Shown: positions 7,588-17,514, numbered from the stretch's first letter. The stretch: DNA of 64,000 nucleotides from Pseudodesulfovibrio sp. S3 (GCF_004025585.1 NZ_QTZO01000003.1:62001-126000), one strand, 5' to 3'. A program made the numbers and translations. Notes: generated by a model not told the origin, from the letters alone.

Positions 7588-9104
7588 TATGTGGCTATTC
7601 CTTTATTACGTATGGCAGCGTAGCCTATAAACCCGAATGCGGCCAATGTCATGACATAAACAAACAGGGCCAATCGGTTCTGTATCTGATGGTATACGGT
7701 CATTTTATTCAGGGCTGCGATCTTCAAACTCAGACTCTCGGCCCGGAACTGGTTGCTCACGGCTGCTATGCGCCCCGTGGGATCAATGAAGGCGGATATG
7801 CCGGTATTGGTGCAGCGTACCAGCCACCGCCCCTGTTCGACGGCCCTCATGATCGACAGGCTGAGATGTTGACCTGGGGCGGACGTGTTTCCGAACCACG
7901 CGTCATTACTGATATTCAAAAGCACAGTAGCGCCCCGTTCAACCTGCTTCTGTGCAAGCTCCGGGAATATGGCTTCATAACAAATGAGCATACCGAGGGC
8001 AACGCCGTTCAGGCGAAGCGGGTGATTATCTTCACCGGACTTGAAATTGCCTGCAGCCTGGACCAGCTTGTCAAACGGAACCCACTTTTCCAATGGCATA
8101 TATTCGCCGAATGGGACCAGATGTTCCTTGTCGTAAAATTGGGTGGTCCTGCCGGTCGAATCCATGAGCCAGGCTCTGTTGTAGAGGACGTAGGCGTTGG
8201 TCTTCATGTTTATGATGCGATAGGCGGGAGAACCGGTGACGATGGGCGTATTCGTGTCGCGGGCGAGCATCTCGACGGCCTTGCGAAAGGGCGTGTGGTC
8301 CTGAAGGTAAAACGGCATGGCCGTCTCCGGCCAGATAATCAGGTCGGGCGCGTCGGCATGGATGGCGTCAAGGCTGAGCTTGCTGTAATTCTTGATGGTC
8401 TCCGCCTGATATGACGGGCTCCACTTCAGACCCTGGTCAACGTTGCCCTGGATGATGGAGACCGTGTAATCCCGGCTACCGACATCCACCGTCGATGTTT
8501 GGTAGAGTCCGAAGCAGGTCAGGGATATTGTGAGGCCCAGGGCCAGCCAGAGTGCGCTGCGATAGGTGGAGTAGAGCAGGACTGCAACGGCAAGGGTGGT
8601 CAGGATGCCGGAAAGACCAAACGCGCCGACCAGGGATGCCCCCTGTATGGCAAAGGGCCAGGGAGCGAAGGCCGATGCCAGGTTGATCCATGGAAAGCCG
8701 GAAAGGAGTGTTCCCATGAGCATTTCCATGGTCGTCCAGGCAAAACCGGCCAGCAGGCAAAGCGGAATTCCATTGAGCAGTCGCCCGGCCTGATACATGC
8801 CAAAGGAAAAAAATGCAAAGTAGAGACCGATGAAGGCGGCCAGCAGCACGGGGCAGGGCAGGGCGATGAACCAGGGCAATCCGCCATAGATTTGAACTGG
8901 AATGACCATCCAGTAGAAACAGCCGACTGCCGCGAGAGTCCCGGACATCCAGCCGTACTTGAAGGCTTTTTTGCCCGAAGTGGCCCGCAGTCCGATCCAG
9001 GCCAGACCAAGGGGAAAGGCGAGTGCGGCCAGAGGGAATTGGAAGAGCGGGTTGGCAAACCCTATCCAGGCACCGAGCGTTGCGATGAGAATCAGCTTGA
9101 ACAC
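7587..9104 (-). CDS. lnt: apolipoprotein N-acyltransferase
   Basis: Inner-membrane enzyme that adds the third acyl chain to the N-terminal Cys of lipoproteins. The 505-aa protein has an N-terminal block of about seven to eight membrane helices (to about 205) and a periplasmic nitrilase domain. The catalytic triad is visible as Glu260 (IWPETAMPF), Lys326 (YDKEHLVPFGEY) and Cys375 (ICYEAIFPE). A final helix (about 483-500) anchors the C-terminus. It starts 3 nt after the CorC-like gene and its stop overlaps the prfB start, so the three are one transcript. Confidence 0.95.
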   Translation of the reverse strand: MFKLILIATLGAWIGFANPLFQFPLAALAFPLGLAWIGLRATSGKKAFKYGWMSGTLAAVGCFYWMVIPVQIYGGLPWFIALPCPVLLAAFIGLYFAFFSFGMYQAGRLLNGIPLCLLAGFAWTTMEMLMGTLLSGFPWINLASAFAPWPFAIQGASLVGAFGLSGILTTLAVAVLLYSTYRSALWLALGLTISLTCFGLYQTSTVDVGSRDYTVSIIQGNVDQGLKWSPSYQAETIKNYSKLSLDAIHADAPDLIIWPETAMPFYLQDHTPFRKAVEMLARDTNTPIVTGSPAYRIINMKTNAYVLYNRAWLMDSTGRTTQFYDKEHLVPFGEYMPLEKWVPFDKLVQAAGNFKSGEDNHPLRLNGVALGMLICYEAIFPELAQKQVERGATVLLNISNDAWFGNTSAPGQHLSLSIMRAVEQGRWLVRCTNTGISAFIDPTGRIAAVSNQFRAESLSLKIAALNKMTVYHQIQNRLALFVYVMTLAAFGFIGYAAIRNKGIAT

Positions 9105-9107
9105 GGA

Positions 9108-9929
9108 TTATCCAAGTCCCGACGGTTCAACCTTGATGGTCCATATCTGGCGATCGTCAGCTTCAAGTATGGTGAAGCGCCATCCATTGAACGTAAAAAG
9201 CTCTCCCTGTGCAGGGATACGCCCCGACATGGCCGCAAGGAATCCGCCGATGGAATCGACATCTTCGCTTTCCAGGCCCAGAGCATACTTTTGACTTACT
9301 TCTTCGAGGGAGGTTCGGCCAGAGACAATGAAAGTTCCGTCCGATGATTCCTGAATTTCGTCCGGACGCTGCTGGTCGTATTCATCGGCAATTTCACCGA
9401 CGATTTCCTCCAGGACATCTTCCATGGTGACCATGCCGGAGGTTCCGCCGTATTCGTCTTGAACGATGCCCATATGCAATTTCTCCCGTTTGAAGGAAGA
9501 AAGCACTTCGTTCAAAGGGGTTTCCTCGTACACGAAATAGGCGGGTCGCATCAGATCGTGCACAAGCGCGTCCATACGGCCTTCCAAAAGAGGGGCAAGC
9601 AAATCCTTGGCGTGAACGACACCAAGGATATAATCCTTGGAGTCCTGGTAAATCGGAATCCGGGAGTGTGCACCTTGCTGAACAATGATCTCAGCAACAT
9701 CCTTGACCGTGCTGGCAGAATCGGCACAGACCATGTCCGTTCTCGGAACCATGATCTCCTCAACCAACTTCTCGTCCAGCTCCAGGACGTTGAGCAACAT
9801 GGAGACTTCGTGGCTGTCTAATTCGCCATCGGCCTTGGCTTCAAGGATATGTTCCTCGATATGATGACTGTTGGAGCCAAATATTTTTTTGAAGATAGTG
9901 AGAAATCGACTGTCAGATCCTTCGTCCAA
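9108..9929 (-). CDS. CorC/HlyC-family protein with paired CBS domains
   Basis: From TTG 9929 this is a 273-aa soluble protein: a short helical N-terminus, two CBS domains (beginning near VEEIMVPRTDMV and ALVHDLMRPAYFV) and a C-terminal CorC/HlyC transporter-associated domain. It matches the layout of E. coli CorC (YbeX), which sits next to lnt there too; linked roles in Mg2+/Co2+ handling are proposed for the family. The TTG is chosen because AAGGAG lies 6 nt ahead; the frame stays open to 10037 but upstream candidates lack a ribosome site. The N-terminal membrane domain of larger HlyC relatives is absent. Confidence 0.85.
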   Translation of the reverse strand: MDEGSDSRFLTIFKKIFGSNSHHIEEHILEAKADGELDSHEVSMLLNVLELDEKLVEEIMVPRTDMVCADSASTVKDVAEIIVQQGAHSRIPIYQDSKDYILGVVHAKDLLAPLLEGRMDALVHDLMRPAYFVYEETPLNEVLSSFKREKLHMGIVQDEYGGTSGMVTMEDVLEEIVGEIADEYDQQRPDEIQESSDGTFIVSGRTSLEEVSQKYALGLESEDVDSIGGFLAAMSGRIPAQGELFTFNGWRFTILEADDRQIWTIKVEPSGLG

Positions 9930-10059
9930 GACCGACTCCTTGAAAGGGTTTGTTACAATGTATGAAAGATGAAGATTATTAGTAATAACCAATTCGTCAT
10001 ATGTATTATACTTAGACAGACTGCAACACTGTGTCAATACGGGAAGTTCAGACTTTGAG

Positions 10060-11943
10060 TTACAATAAACCGAGTTTTTTCAAGTGAATTTCAAGACAGG
10101 ACAGGGCTGCCGGGGTGATGCCGGATATGCGTCCGGCCTGGCCCAATGTCATGGGTTGAACTTTTGTCATTTTTTCAACGACCTCGCGGGTCAATCCAGA
10201 GACTGCGGTATAATCAAAATTGTCTGGAAGAACAGCGTGTTCCAATGATTTTGACTTGGCAACCAGCTCCTCTTGTTTGACCAGGTATCCCTCGTACCGA
10301 ACCTGAGTTTCGGCTTCACGCAGGACGTCTTCATCAAGGTCGGCTATGGCGGGGTGGAATATCGTCAGTTTCTCGATGGTCATTTGGGGTTGCCGCAGCA
10401 GGGCTGCCAGTTCAACGGCCTTGCCCGGTATGGCCGCACCGATCTGCTGCATGGTCTCCCTGTTTGCGGCGTCCGGCCGGATGCGTATGGTCCGCAGCGC
10501 TTCGAGGGTTGCCTGCAACTTGTTCTGCTTTGTGAGGAACAAACTCCATTGCGCGTCATCAACAAGCCCGAGCGCCCGCCCTATGGGCGTCAGCCGTTCA
10601 TCCGCATTGCCCTCACGAAGCAAGAGCCGGTGTTCGGCTCGTGAGGTGAACATGCGGTAGGGCTCTTCCGTCCCCTTGGTGACCAGATCATCTGTCAACA
10701 CAGCCATATACGCTTGATCTCTGGACAGAATGAACGGTTCCCGACCAAGAATCCGGTTGCTGGCATTGATGGCGGCCCACAGTCCCTGAGCGGCTGCCTC
10801 TTCATACCCGGAGGTGCCGTTGATCTGGCCCGCGAAATAGAGCCCCGGAACTCCCTTGGTTTCAAGGGTGGGCTTCAACTGCGTGGGCGGAGCAAAATCG
10901 TATTCTATGGCATATCCGGGGCGCACTATCTGCGCGTTTTCCAGGCCGACTATGGCCCGAACCATCTTTTTCTGTATATCGAACGGCAGGCTGGTGGGAA
11001 TGCCGCTCGGATACATCTCGGGGTTGTTCAGCCCTTCCGGTTCCACGAAAATCTGATGCCTATCCTTTTCCGGGAACCGGGCAACCTTGTCCTCGATGGA
11101 CGGACAGTAGCGGGCGCCGGTTCCCTCGATGACGCCGGTGAACATGGGCGAACGATCGAACCCAGATCGGATGGCCTCGTGCGCTTTTTCATTGGTGTAC
11201 GTAAGGTAGCAGGGCACCTGCGGCAGCGGAACCGTGGTATTGCGAAAACTGAACGGTTGCGGCGGATCGTCGCCGTGCTGAATCTGCATGGCGTCGAAGT
11301 CGATGGAATCTTTCAGCAGCCTCGGCGTGGTGCCGGTTTTAAGGCGTCCCAGTTCGAATCCAAGTTCGCGCAGGTTGTCGGACAGGGCATTGGAGGCAGG
11401 GTCGCCCATGCGTCCTCCGCTGAAATTTTCCAGCCCGATATGCATCAAGCCGCGCAGAAAGGTGCCTGTGGTCAAAAGCACGGCCTTGGCGGGAAACCGT
11501 TCACCAAGCTCGGTGAGCATGCCGCTTACCCGACCGTCTTTGGTCATCACTGCCGCACCGATATCCTGAAAGACCCAGAGGTTGTCTTGGCTGAAAATGG
11601 AGTCCTGGACAACCCGCATATATTCAGCTCGGTCGATCTGAGCGCGACTGGACCGGACAGCCGGTCCTTTGCTGGTGTTGAGGATACGGAACTGGATACC
11701 GGCGGCATCTGCCCACAATCCCATCATGCCGCCAAGGGCGTCGATCTCCTTGACCATGTGTCCCTTGGCCAGTCCGCCGATGGCGGGGTTGCACGACAGA
11801 TGGCCGATACGGTCGATGTTTATGGTCAGGAGCAGCGTTTTGAGGCCCAGCCGGGAAGAGGCCATGGCGGCTTCACAACCGGCATGGCCCGCACCGACCA
11901 CAATGAGATCGAAGCGTTCCGGGAACGGGGTCTTATGCTGCAT
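10060..11943 (-). CDS. mnmG: tRNA uridine-5-carboxymethylaminomethyl modification enzyme MnmG
   Basis: A 627-aa FAD protein that works with MnmE to modify U34 of tRNAs reading split codon boxes. The N-terminal dinucleotide-binding motif [12 protein letters not shown] (about 15-26) and the [23 protein letters not shown] block are diagnostic, as is the CPSIEDKV(A)RF segment. The C-terminal helical domain includes RYEGYL. Length is normal. It lies 15 nt after a peptidase gene and about 130 nt ahead of the CorC-like gene start. mnmE is not in this window. Confidence 0.96.
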   Translation of the reverse strand: MQHKTPFPERFDLIVVGAGHAGCEAAMASSRLGLKTLLLTINIDRIGHLSCNPAIGGLAKGHMVKEIDALGGMMGLWADAAGIQFRILNTSKGPAVRSSRAQIDRAEYMRVVQDSIFSQDNLWVFQDIGAAVMTKDGRVSGMLTELGERFPAKAVLLTTGTFLRGLMHIGLENFSGGRMGDPASNALSDNLRELGFELGRLKTGTTPRLLKDSIDFDAMQIQHGDDPPQPFSFRNTTVPLPQVPCYLTYTNEKAHEAIRSGFDRSPMFTGVIEGTGARYCPSIEDKVARFPEKDRHQIFVEPEGLNNPEMYPSGIPTSLPFDIQKKMVRAIVGLENAQIVRPGYAIEYDFAPPTQLKPTLETKGVPGLYFAGQINGTSGYEEAAAQGLWAAINASNRILGREPFILSRDQAYMAVLTDDLVTKGTEEPYRMFTSRAEHRLLLREGNADERLTPIGRALGLVDDAQWSLFLTKQNKLQATLEALRTIRIRPDAANRETMQQIGAAIPGKAVELAALLRQPQMTIEKLTIFHPAIADLDEDVLREAETQVRYEGYLVKQEELVAKSKSLEHAVLPDNFDYTAVSGLTREVVEKMTKVQPMTLGQAGRISGITPAALSCLEIHLKKLGLL

Positions 11944-11958
11944 ACACCCTCCGCCGGG

Positions 11959-13182
11959 CTAGCTGGTCAGGAGTATGTCACCGATGACTTTGGCGTCACC
12001 GATGGTGCTTTTGATAGACGCGGATTCATTGGGCTGATGGGCGTTGTGATTCAACGTGGCCCACACAACGGCCTGATACCCCTTGCGGCGCAGGAAAGCG
12101 GCCACTGTGCCCCCCCCCACACCCACGGTGCGCGGATTGTTATTATATACTTTTTTGACGGATCGTATGGTCCTGATTGCAATTTCGCTGTCCACCGGAG
12201 TGGCCGGTGCCGCCTGTTCGGACTGGGTGACTTCATAGGTGATGGCCACGCCGTACTTCTGCTCGATTTCCTTGCCGAAACCTTTGATGGTGTCGAGTAC
12301 TTCAGCCACATCGTATTCGGGCATGACTCGGGAATCCACGTAGAAGACATCGCGCCCAGGGATGGTGTTGATGTTGGCCACGTTGGCTTCCTTCATGGTC
12401 GGCTGGAACGTGGAGCAGGGCGGGTCGTAGATGGGGTTCTCGGCCGGGTACATCGCTTCGAGATCCTTGATGCGGAGGATGAATTCGGCACAGGGCACCA
12501 ACGTGTTCAGTCCTTGAGCGGGCGTGGATGCGTGGCACTGTTTGCCTTGGATAATGATCTTCAGCCAGAACATCGACTTCTCGGCCACTTCGACCATCTC
12601 TGAATTGGGTTCGCCGAAGTCCGGGATAAGAAAGAGGTCGTTTTTTGCAAAAAGGTCTTCATGTTCGCGGACCAGGTAGTCCAATCCGAAGGTGGAACCG
12701 GTTTCCTCGTCAGCCACGAACAGCAGGCCATAATTTATTTCGGGGGTGATCTTGAGGTCCAGCAAGGCCTGGGCGGTCAAGATCGAGGAAACGATGCCCT
12801 GCTGGTTGTCCTCGACACCGCGGCCGATGAGAATATCTCCGTTCCGGATCATTGTGTAGGGATCAGAGTTCCAGAGTGAAAGATCGCCCGGAGGAACCAC
12901 GTCGATATGGGAGATGACCCACAGGGTCTGAGAAGTTTTTTTACCGGGAATAACGGCAGCAATATTGGGGCGGTATCCGCAGGGAACGGACGGGTCCGGA
13001 GCATTGAATTCGCGAATGTCGGCAAGGCCCATGGACTTGAGATGATCAAGCAGAAATTCCGCTTTTTCCTTTTCTCCGTCGCCGCCGTTCATGGGGCCGA
13101 GCGCAGGAATGGCCGTAAGCTTGCTTTGCAGTTCTACGACAGCTTCAGACTGTTTATCCAATTCGCAAAAAAGTGCGTCCAT
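11959..13182 (-). CDS. M20-family metallopeptidase / amidohydrolase
   Basis: A cytoplasmic di-zinc hydrolase of 407 aa. The metal ligands are in SHIDVVPPGD (His92, Asp94), RGVEDNQQG (Asp125), ADEETGSTFG (Glu159, Glu160) and a late His in NHNAHQPNE. A dimerisation (lid) domain occupies roughly residues 205-310. The family includes ArgE/DapE, di- and tripeptidases and carboxypeptidases; the sequence does not settle the substrate. CGGAGA ahead of ATG 13182 chooses the start over an upstream in-frame ATG. The gene lies 15 nt ahead of mnmG. Confidence 0.85.
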   Translation of the reverse strand: MDALFCELDKQSEAVVELQSKLTAIPALGPMNGGDGEKEKAEFLLDHLKSMGLADIREFNAPDPSVPCGYRPNIAAVIPGKKTSQTLWVISHIDVVPPGDLSLWNSDPYTMIRNGDILIGRGVEDNQQGIVSSILTAQALLDLKITPEINYGLLFVADEETGSTFGLDYLVREHEDLFAKNDLFLIPDFGEPNSEMVEVAEKSMFWLKIIIQGKQCHASTPAQGLNTLVPCAEFILRIKDLEAMYPAENPIYDPPCSTFQPTMKEANVANINTIPGRDVFYVDSRVMPEYDVAEVLDTIKGFGKEIEQKYGVAITYEVTQSEQAAPATPVDSEIAIRTIRSVKKVYNNNPRTVGVGGGTVAAFLRRKGYQAVVWATLNHNAHQPNESASIKSTIGDAKVIGDILLTS

Positions 13183-13235
13183 GGGAATCTCCGTTGATTT
13201 TTCTATAGAGTAGGCCATCTGAAAAACAATACAAA

Positions 13236-13266
13236 CAAAAAAAGGCGGGGACAATGCCCCGCCTTT
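13236..13266 (-). terminator. terminator after the PxxKW protein gene
   Basis: On the minus strand AAAGGCGGGG and CCCCGCCTTT form a 10-bp stem around a 6-nt loop, followed by a T tract. Confidence 0.85.
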
Positions 13267-13281
13267 CTTGATTGCTGTTGC

Positions 13282-13569
13282 CTAGCGGCCGCGTGCAGCG
13301 CGCTTGGAGGCCTTGAGCGGGTTGACCTTGACCTTACCGGTCTTGTCGACTTCTGCGCGGACGTGGGTGGCGAAATTGCAGACGCCGTGAGCCCATTTAC
13401 GCGCGGGCTGTGCATAGGTGGGGCAGAATTTCTCGTCTTCAAAGGGGACGATGCGTTCACAACCTTCACATTTCTCATCAATGGGTTCCATGACAACGCC
13501 TTTGTAGGTCAGACCTGCATCGGTCTTGACTGCGCCATCAAAGGAAACGGTAACTTTTTTCTTGGCCAT
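13282..13569 (-). CDS. PxxKW-family cysteine-rich protein
   Basis: A small basic protein of 95 aa with CEGCERIV (Cys34, Cys37), a CPTYAQPARKW segment (Cys49 and the PxxKW motif) and a further Cys near 64 (HGVCNFATH). The family of this name is known mainly from sulfate-reducing and related bacteria and has no assigned function. The Cys pattern suggests a bound metal. The tail is Lys/Arg-rich (ASKRAARGR), which could touch nucleic acid. TAGGAGGAAGG precedes the ATG. It is monocistronic, with its own likely promoter and terminator, which suggests abundant independent expression. Confidence 0.85.
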   Translation of the reverse strand: MAKKKVTVSFDGAVKTDAGLTYKGVVMEPIDEKCEGCERIVPFEDEKFCPTYAQPARKWAHGVCNFATHVRAEVDKTGKVKVNPLKASKRAARGR

Positions 13570-13650
13570 GTTGTGCCTTCCTCCTAAAAATAATGCGGCT
13601 CACAGGATGCCAGCGGCATAAAAAATTTCATATTAATGCAAGAGCAGAAT

Positions 13651-13680
13651 TCGATATGCATCAGGGGTGGGTGTTGTCAA
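13651..13680 (-). promoter_or_regulatory. possible sigma-70 promoter for the PxxKW gene
   Basis: On the minus strand a consensus TTGACA (13680-13675) and TATCGA (13656-13651) are 18 nt apart. The -10 is weak. Confidence 0.45.
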
Positions 13681-13699
13681 GTTATTTGCGATTCTTTTT

Positions 13700-15046
13700 T
13701 CATTTTCTTGCCGTCTCAAGTGCCCATTGAGTACACTGGAAAGCCTCGTCCCGCAACGACTTTACGTCCATTGTCCGATATTCTCCGTACAGATACAGAA
13801 TCTCGCCGGCCACCATGGTCATGCACACTTCCAGGCCCGTGGCCGCATAAACGGCATGGGAGACATAATTGAACACCGGCATGAGATTGGGGCTGCTCAG
13901 ATCCAGGGCGATCATGTCGGCGGCATAACCGGCTTCTATGCGTCCAAGCTCCGGCCAGCCAAGGCACTTTGCCGAGTTGCGGGTGGCCATGTCCAACGCC
14001 GTTTGAGCGTTGACTGCCGAAGCGTCGTTGTGGCGTATCTTTCCGATCAGAGCGGCAAGCGCCATGTCGCGAAACATATTAAGTTGATTGTTGCTCGAAG
14101 CGCCATCCGTGCCAAGCCCCACAGTGATTCCGGCATCCAGCATCTTTTGCACCGGAGATAGGCCGGAGCACAGCTTCAGGTTGGAACCGGGGTTGTGCAC
14201 CACGTTAACGCCGCCATCGGCCAGAATCTCGATTTCCCCGTCGGTCACGTCCACGCAGTGATGCAGGGTGGTGCGCGGCGTGAGAAGGCCGAGGGATTGC
14301 AGCAACTCGACGGGACGTTTTCCGTATTTGCCCAGACAGACGGCGGTTTCCGTGGGGGATTCCGCCAGGTGAATCTGCCAGGGGATGTCCAGGCGTTCGG
14401 CAAGCTCGAAGCTGGCCACCAGATCATCCGGGGCCACGGTGAAAGCGGCATGGGGCGTGACTGCCGTGCGAACCCGGGGGTGGTTTTCGAATCGTTTGTT
14501 CAGCTCGCGGAGGGTCTTCCAGCAGTCTTCAGCTGAAGAAAACATGGGTGAGGGGAAACTGAAGAAGCCTTCACCCAGAACGGCACGCAGGCCGCAATCT
14601 GAAACGATCTGCCCCGTGACATACTCATTGAAGTATCCGTTGAGAAACGAGGTGCAGCCGGTTCGGATGAATTCGGCACAACCGAGTCTTGCGCCCACGG
14701 CCAGCAGATCGTCGTTGAGGTGACGTTCCAACGGCCAGATGTGGTTTTCCAGCCAGTCCATGAGCGGAAGATCGTCGGCAAAGCCGCGCAGCAGCGTCAT
14801 GGGTAAATGGGTATGGCCGTTGACAAGGCCGGGCATGAGCATCTTACCGGAAAGATCCAACCTTTGAACGGGGATATAGCGTGTTTCAAGAGTGGCGTAG
14901 TCGTCCACTTCAAGCACGTTGCCGTCCTTGACGGCCACTCCTGCCGAGGTCAGGACACGGCGGTCGTTATCCTGAGTTACAATGACATCCGCCCTGACGA
15001 GCAGGTCGCAGGGCGGCAGTATGTTTTCTGTTGTTGATTGCGACAT
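13700..15046 (-). CDS. TrzA/ATZ-type amidohydrolase: MTA/SAH (or aminofutalosine) deaminase
   Basis: A 448-aa metal-dependent deaminase. Ligand motifs are NGHTHLPMTLLRG (near 72), IHLAESPTE, LHHCVDVTD and GTDGASSNNQLNMF. The family deaminates 5'-methylthioadenosine and S-adenosylhomocysteine; close relatives deaminate 6-amino-6-deoxyfutalosine in the menaquinone pathway. The neighbours mtnP and apt favour a role in nucleoside salvage, but the futalosine role cannot be excluded. ATG 15046 is 10 nt after the mtnP stop; an in-frame extension into mtnP is considered spurious. Confidence 0.82.
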   Translation of the reverse strand: MSQSTTENILPPCDLLVRADVIVTQDNDRRVLTSAGVAVKDGNVLEVDDYATLETRYIPVQRLDLSGKMLMPGLVNGHTHLPMTLLRGFADDLPLMDWLENHIWPLERHLNDDLLAVGARLGCAEFIRTGCTSFLNGYFNEYVTGQIVSDCGLRAVLGEGFFSFPSPMFSSAEDCWKTLRELNKRFENHPRVRTAVTPHAAFTVAPDDLVASFELAERLDIPWQIHLAESPTETAVCLGKYGKRPVELLQSLGLLTPRTTLHHCVDVTDGEIEILADGGVNVVHNPGSNLKLCSGLSPVQKMLDAGITVGLGTDGASSNNQLNMFRDMALAALIGKIRHNDASAVNAQTALDMATRNSAKCLGWPELGRIEAGYAADMIALDLSSPNLMPVFNYVSHAVYAATGLEVCMTMVAGEILYLYGEYRTMDVKSLRDEAFQCTQWALETARK

Positions 15047-15056
15047 GATATCCCGG

Positions 15057-15806
15057 CTAATCAATATGCTTGATGACTTCGACAAGCAGGGAGGTGACCT
15101 TCTCGACGTTGCCTTGGAAAACTTCAAGGATGTCTTCCCAGGTGACCGGGGCTTCATCCGACTTCCAGCAGTCATAATCAGTGCTCATGGCCACGGCGGC
15201 ATAGGGAATACCGGCCTCGTTGGCCAAGATGCATTCCGGCGCCACGCTCATGTTGATGACGTCCGCGCCCCACATCCGAAACATGTTCGATTCCGCCCTG
15301 GTGGAAAAACGGGAACCTTCAATGGTGATGACAGTGCCGGTTTCGTGGGAGGTGAGCGCCAGGGCTTTGCATGCCTGGTTGAACAGAGAGCGCAGCTTTT
15401 CGTCAAAAGGATCGGCCATGCCGGTATGGACTGCGCCATGCGGCTCGAATTCCTCGTAGAAGGAAACAGGGCGGCGACGGGTAAAATCGATGAACTGGTC
15501 CAGGATGACAAGGTGTCCCCGGTCAATTTCCTCTCGCAGGGAGCCGCAGGCGGTGGTGGCCAGAATCCTCGTGCATCCGGCATCTTTCAGGGCCTGGATA
15601 TTCGCACGGTAATTGACAAATGTTGGAGGAATGGTGTGTGCACGACCATGACGGGCAAGCAAAAGCACGTCCTTGCCCTCGATGGTTCCCGCCTTGAGGG
15701 GGGCTGAGGGTTTTCCGAATCGGGTGTCGACCTCAATGTCGCGGGCGTTCTGCAACAGATCCGGATCATCCAGTCCGCTGCCGCCTATAATACCTATTAT
15801 CGTCAT
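15057..15806 (-). CDS. mtnP: S-methyl-5'-thioadenosine phosphorylase
   Basis: A 249-aa purine nucleoside phosphorylase-type enzyme that splits methylthioadenosine with phosphate into adenine and methylthioribose-1-phosphate. Visible signatures are GIIGGSGLDDPDLL near the N-terminus, TRFGKPSAPL, the phosphate-binding RHGR with HTIPP, and NMSVAPECILANEAGIPYAAVAM. Downstream of it lies the deaminase and upstream apt, which would turn the adenine into AMP, so the three genes form a compact salvage operon. Confidence 0.93.
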   Translation of the reverse strand: MTIIGIIGGSGLDDPDLLQNARDIEVDTRFGKPSAPLKAGTIEGKDVLLLARHGRAHTIPPTFVNYRANIQALKDAGCTRILATTACGSLREEIDRGHLVILDQFIDFTRRRPVSFYEEFEPHGAVHTGMADPFDEKLRSLFNQACKALALTSHETGTVITIEGSRFSTRAESNMFRMWGADVINMSVAPECILANEAGIPYAAVAMSTDYDCWKSDEAPVTWEDILEVFQGNVEKVTSLLVEVIKHID

Positions 15807-15818
15807 AAAATATCCTCG

Positions 15819-16340
15819 CTAGTCTATTTCAACCAGGAAATCGTGTTTGATGCCAGCCGCACGCATGACTTCGTCGCCGTCCAGAAAACTGAGTTGAATG
15901 ACAAAACCTGCTCCCACGATCTCGCCTCCGGCCTCCCTGACCAGCTTTATCATGCCTTCGGCAGTGCCGCCGGTAGCCAGCAGATCGTCAATTATCAGGA
16001 TCTTGTCACCTTCCTCAACGGCGTCGACATGCATACACAAGGTGTCGGAACCGTACTCCAGATCATAGGTGACGCAACGATTCTTATAGGGCAGCTTGCC
16101 GGGTTTGCGGATGGGGACAAAGCCGATGCCGAGCTTGAGCGCCAAAGGGGCTCCAAAAATGAAACCGCGGGCATCGGCGGCCACGATCTTGGTGGCTCCG
16201 CAATTCTTGTATTTTTTCACAAATTGATCAATAACATACTCAAATGCTTTGTGATTGATCAATATTGGAGTGATGTCGAAAAAGGTGATGCCTTTTTTGG
16301 GATAGTCCGGAATGTCTCGGACATGCAGTCGTAAATCCAT
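15819..16340 (-). CDS. apt: adenine phosphoribosyltransferase
   Basis: This 173-aa enzyme converts adenine plus PRPP to AMP. The PRPP-binding motif is ILIIDDLLATGGTAEG (about 117-132), and ADARGFIFGAPLA together with RKPGKLPYK are typical of Apt. Length is standard. It is the first gene of apt-mtnP-amidohydrolase, starting behind GAGGCAAC. It is transcribed divergently from rsmA; the 113-nt gap between them must hold both promoters. Confidence 0.95.
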   Translation of the reverse strand: MDLRLHVRDIPDYPKKGITFFDITPILINHKAFEYVIDQFVKKYKNCGATKIVAADARGFIFGAPLALKLGIGFVPIRKPGKLPYKNRCVTYDLEYGSDTLCMHVDAVEEGDKILIIDDLLATGGTAEGMIKLVREAGGEIVGAGFVIQLSFLDGDEVMRAAGIKHDFLVEID

Positions 16341-16453
16341 GTTGCCTCCTCAAAGACGAATATCAAAGAGCCATACGTTTTGAGTGACTTGGGTGTCAAT
16401 GCTGTTGCCAGACAATTGGGCATCGGCTATCCAGTGGTCACGGAGAACAAAAC

Positions 16454-17239
16454 ATGTCTGACGCACGACCGCACCATAGGGCCAAGAAGAGCTTGGGCCA
16501 GAATTTTCTCACGGATCAGAATATCTGTCGAAAAATTGTGAACGCTCTCGATCCGCTAGAGGATGACCATATCATTGAAATCGGTCCGGGACGAGGAGCC
16601 TTGACCGAGCATCTGGTCGAAGTCGGAGCGCGCAGGCTTTCTGTCATCGAAATGGATGATCATCTCGCAGACAATCTGGCCCGGGATTGGCCCGAACTGG
16701 ATGTGATCCGAGCGGACGCCCTGAAATTTCCATGGCCATCGCTCAACCAAAGCGGACCGTGCAAGATCATCGGCAACCTTCCCTACAATGTCGGCTCCAA
16801 GCTCATATGGGATATTGTCAGTCAGGTGAATACGCTTGAACGGGCTGTATTCATGGTCCAGCACGAAGTGGCTCTCAGGTTGACGGCCGAGCCCGGCTGC
16901 AAGGCCTTCGGCGGGTTGACCGCCTGGGTGAAAAATTTTTGCCGCACCCGATATCTTTTCAAAGTGCCTCCGACAGTCTTCAGGCCTCAGCCCAAAATTG
17001 ATTCGGCAGTGGTTCGTTTCGACCCGCTGCCCATGGAAGACTGGCCTGATGACAAAGACAAGTTGTCGGAATTGATAAAAATTCTGTTTCAACAACGAAG
17101 AAAACAGATCTCCACCATTCTGAAAAATCGAATGACGCCCGCCGTCGAGCAATGGTTCGAAGCCCAGGGCGTCGATCCCCGAATGCGCCCGGAAAACCTG
17201 AGTCCGGAGCAATTCAGGTCTCTTTCCGTGCTGTTTTAG
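16454..17239 (+). CDS. rsmA: 16S rRNA A1518/A1519 dimethyltransferase
   Basis: A 261-aa SAM-dependent methyltransferase that dimethylates two adjacent adenosines in helix 45 of 16S rRNA late in small-subunit assembly. The KKSLGQNFLTD start, the SAM motif IIEIGPGRGALTEHL (about 41-55) and the catalytic NLPYNVGS motif (about 109-116) are clear. The C-terminal helical domain ends SPEQFRSLSVLF. It stands alone between the divergent apt and the HU gene. Confidence 0.96.
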   Translation: MSDARPHHRAKKSLGQNFLTDQNICRKIVNALDPLEDDHIIEIGPGRGALTEHLVEVGARRLSVIEMDDHLADNLARDWPELDVIRADALKFPWPSLNQSGPCKIIGNLPYNVGSKLIWDIVSQVNTLERAVFMVQHEVALRLTAEPGCKAFGGLTAWVKNFCRTRYLFKVPPTVFRPQPKIDSAVVRFDPLPMEDWPDDKDKLSELIKILFQQRRKQISTILKNRMTPAVEQWFEAQGVDPRMRPENLSPEQFRSLSVLF

Positions 17240-17449
17240 TGCAACGATTCACAATTATTGAAGTCCTCTCCGTTGCGGCAGACCTGAAAGCGGTTTTTCG
17301 GGAGTATGATCACAATGCCAAAAACACCCCAGAAGCTCCATATAGCGTTGTTTTTTTCGTTTTTTTCAGCTCACAGGCTGGACACAGACCGAAAGTTCAA
17401 TTAAAGGCCAAGAGGTGAGTTGTAAAAGGAAACAAAGTGCGAGTGCATT

Positions 17450-17478
17450 TTGTGCTCTGGCTGCACTTTAACTAGATA
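17450..17478 (+). promoter_or_regulatory. possible sigma-70 promoter for the second HU gene
   Basis: TTGTGC (17450-17455) and TAGATA (17473-17478) have a 17-nt spacer, 36 nt ahead of the HU start. The rest of the 275-nt gap after rsmA shows no gene. Confidence 0.45.
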
Positions 17479-17514
17479 CGTTAAGGTAATTATTTCACTG
17501 AGGAGGAAGGACTA

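Noticed and set aside
9927-10037. Upstream start for the CorC-like gene
   Set aside because: The extra 36 residues have no domain match and the TTG at 9929 has the good ribosome site.
10714-12603. A 629-codon open frame on the plus strand
   Set aside because: It is antisense to mnmG and the M20 peptidase gene, crosses their boundary and shows no family motif; the opposite-strand genes explain the region.
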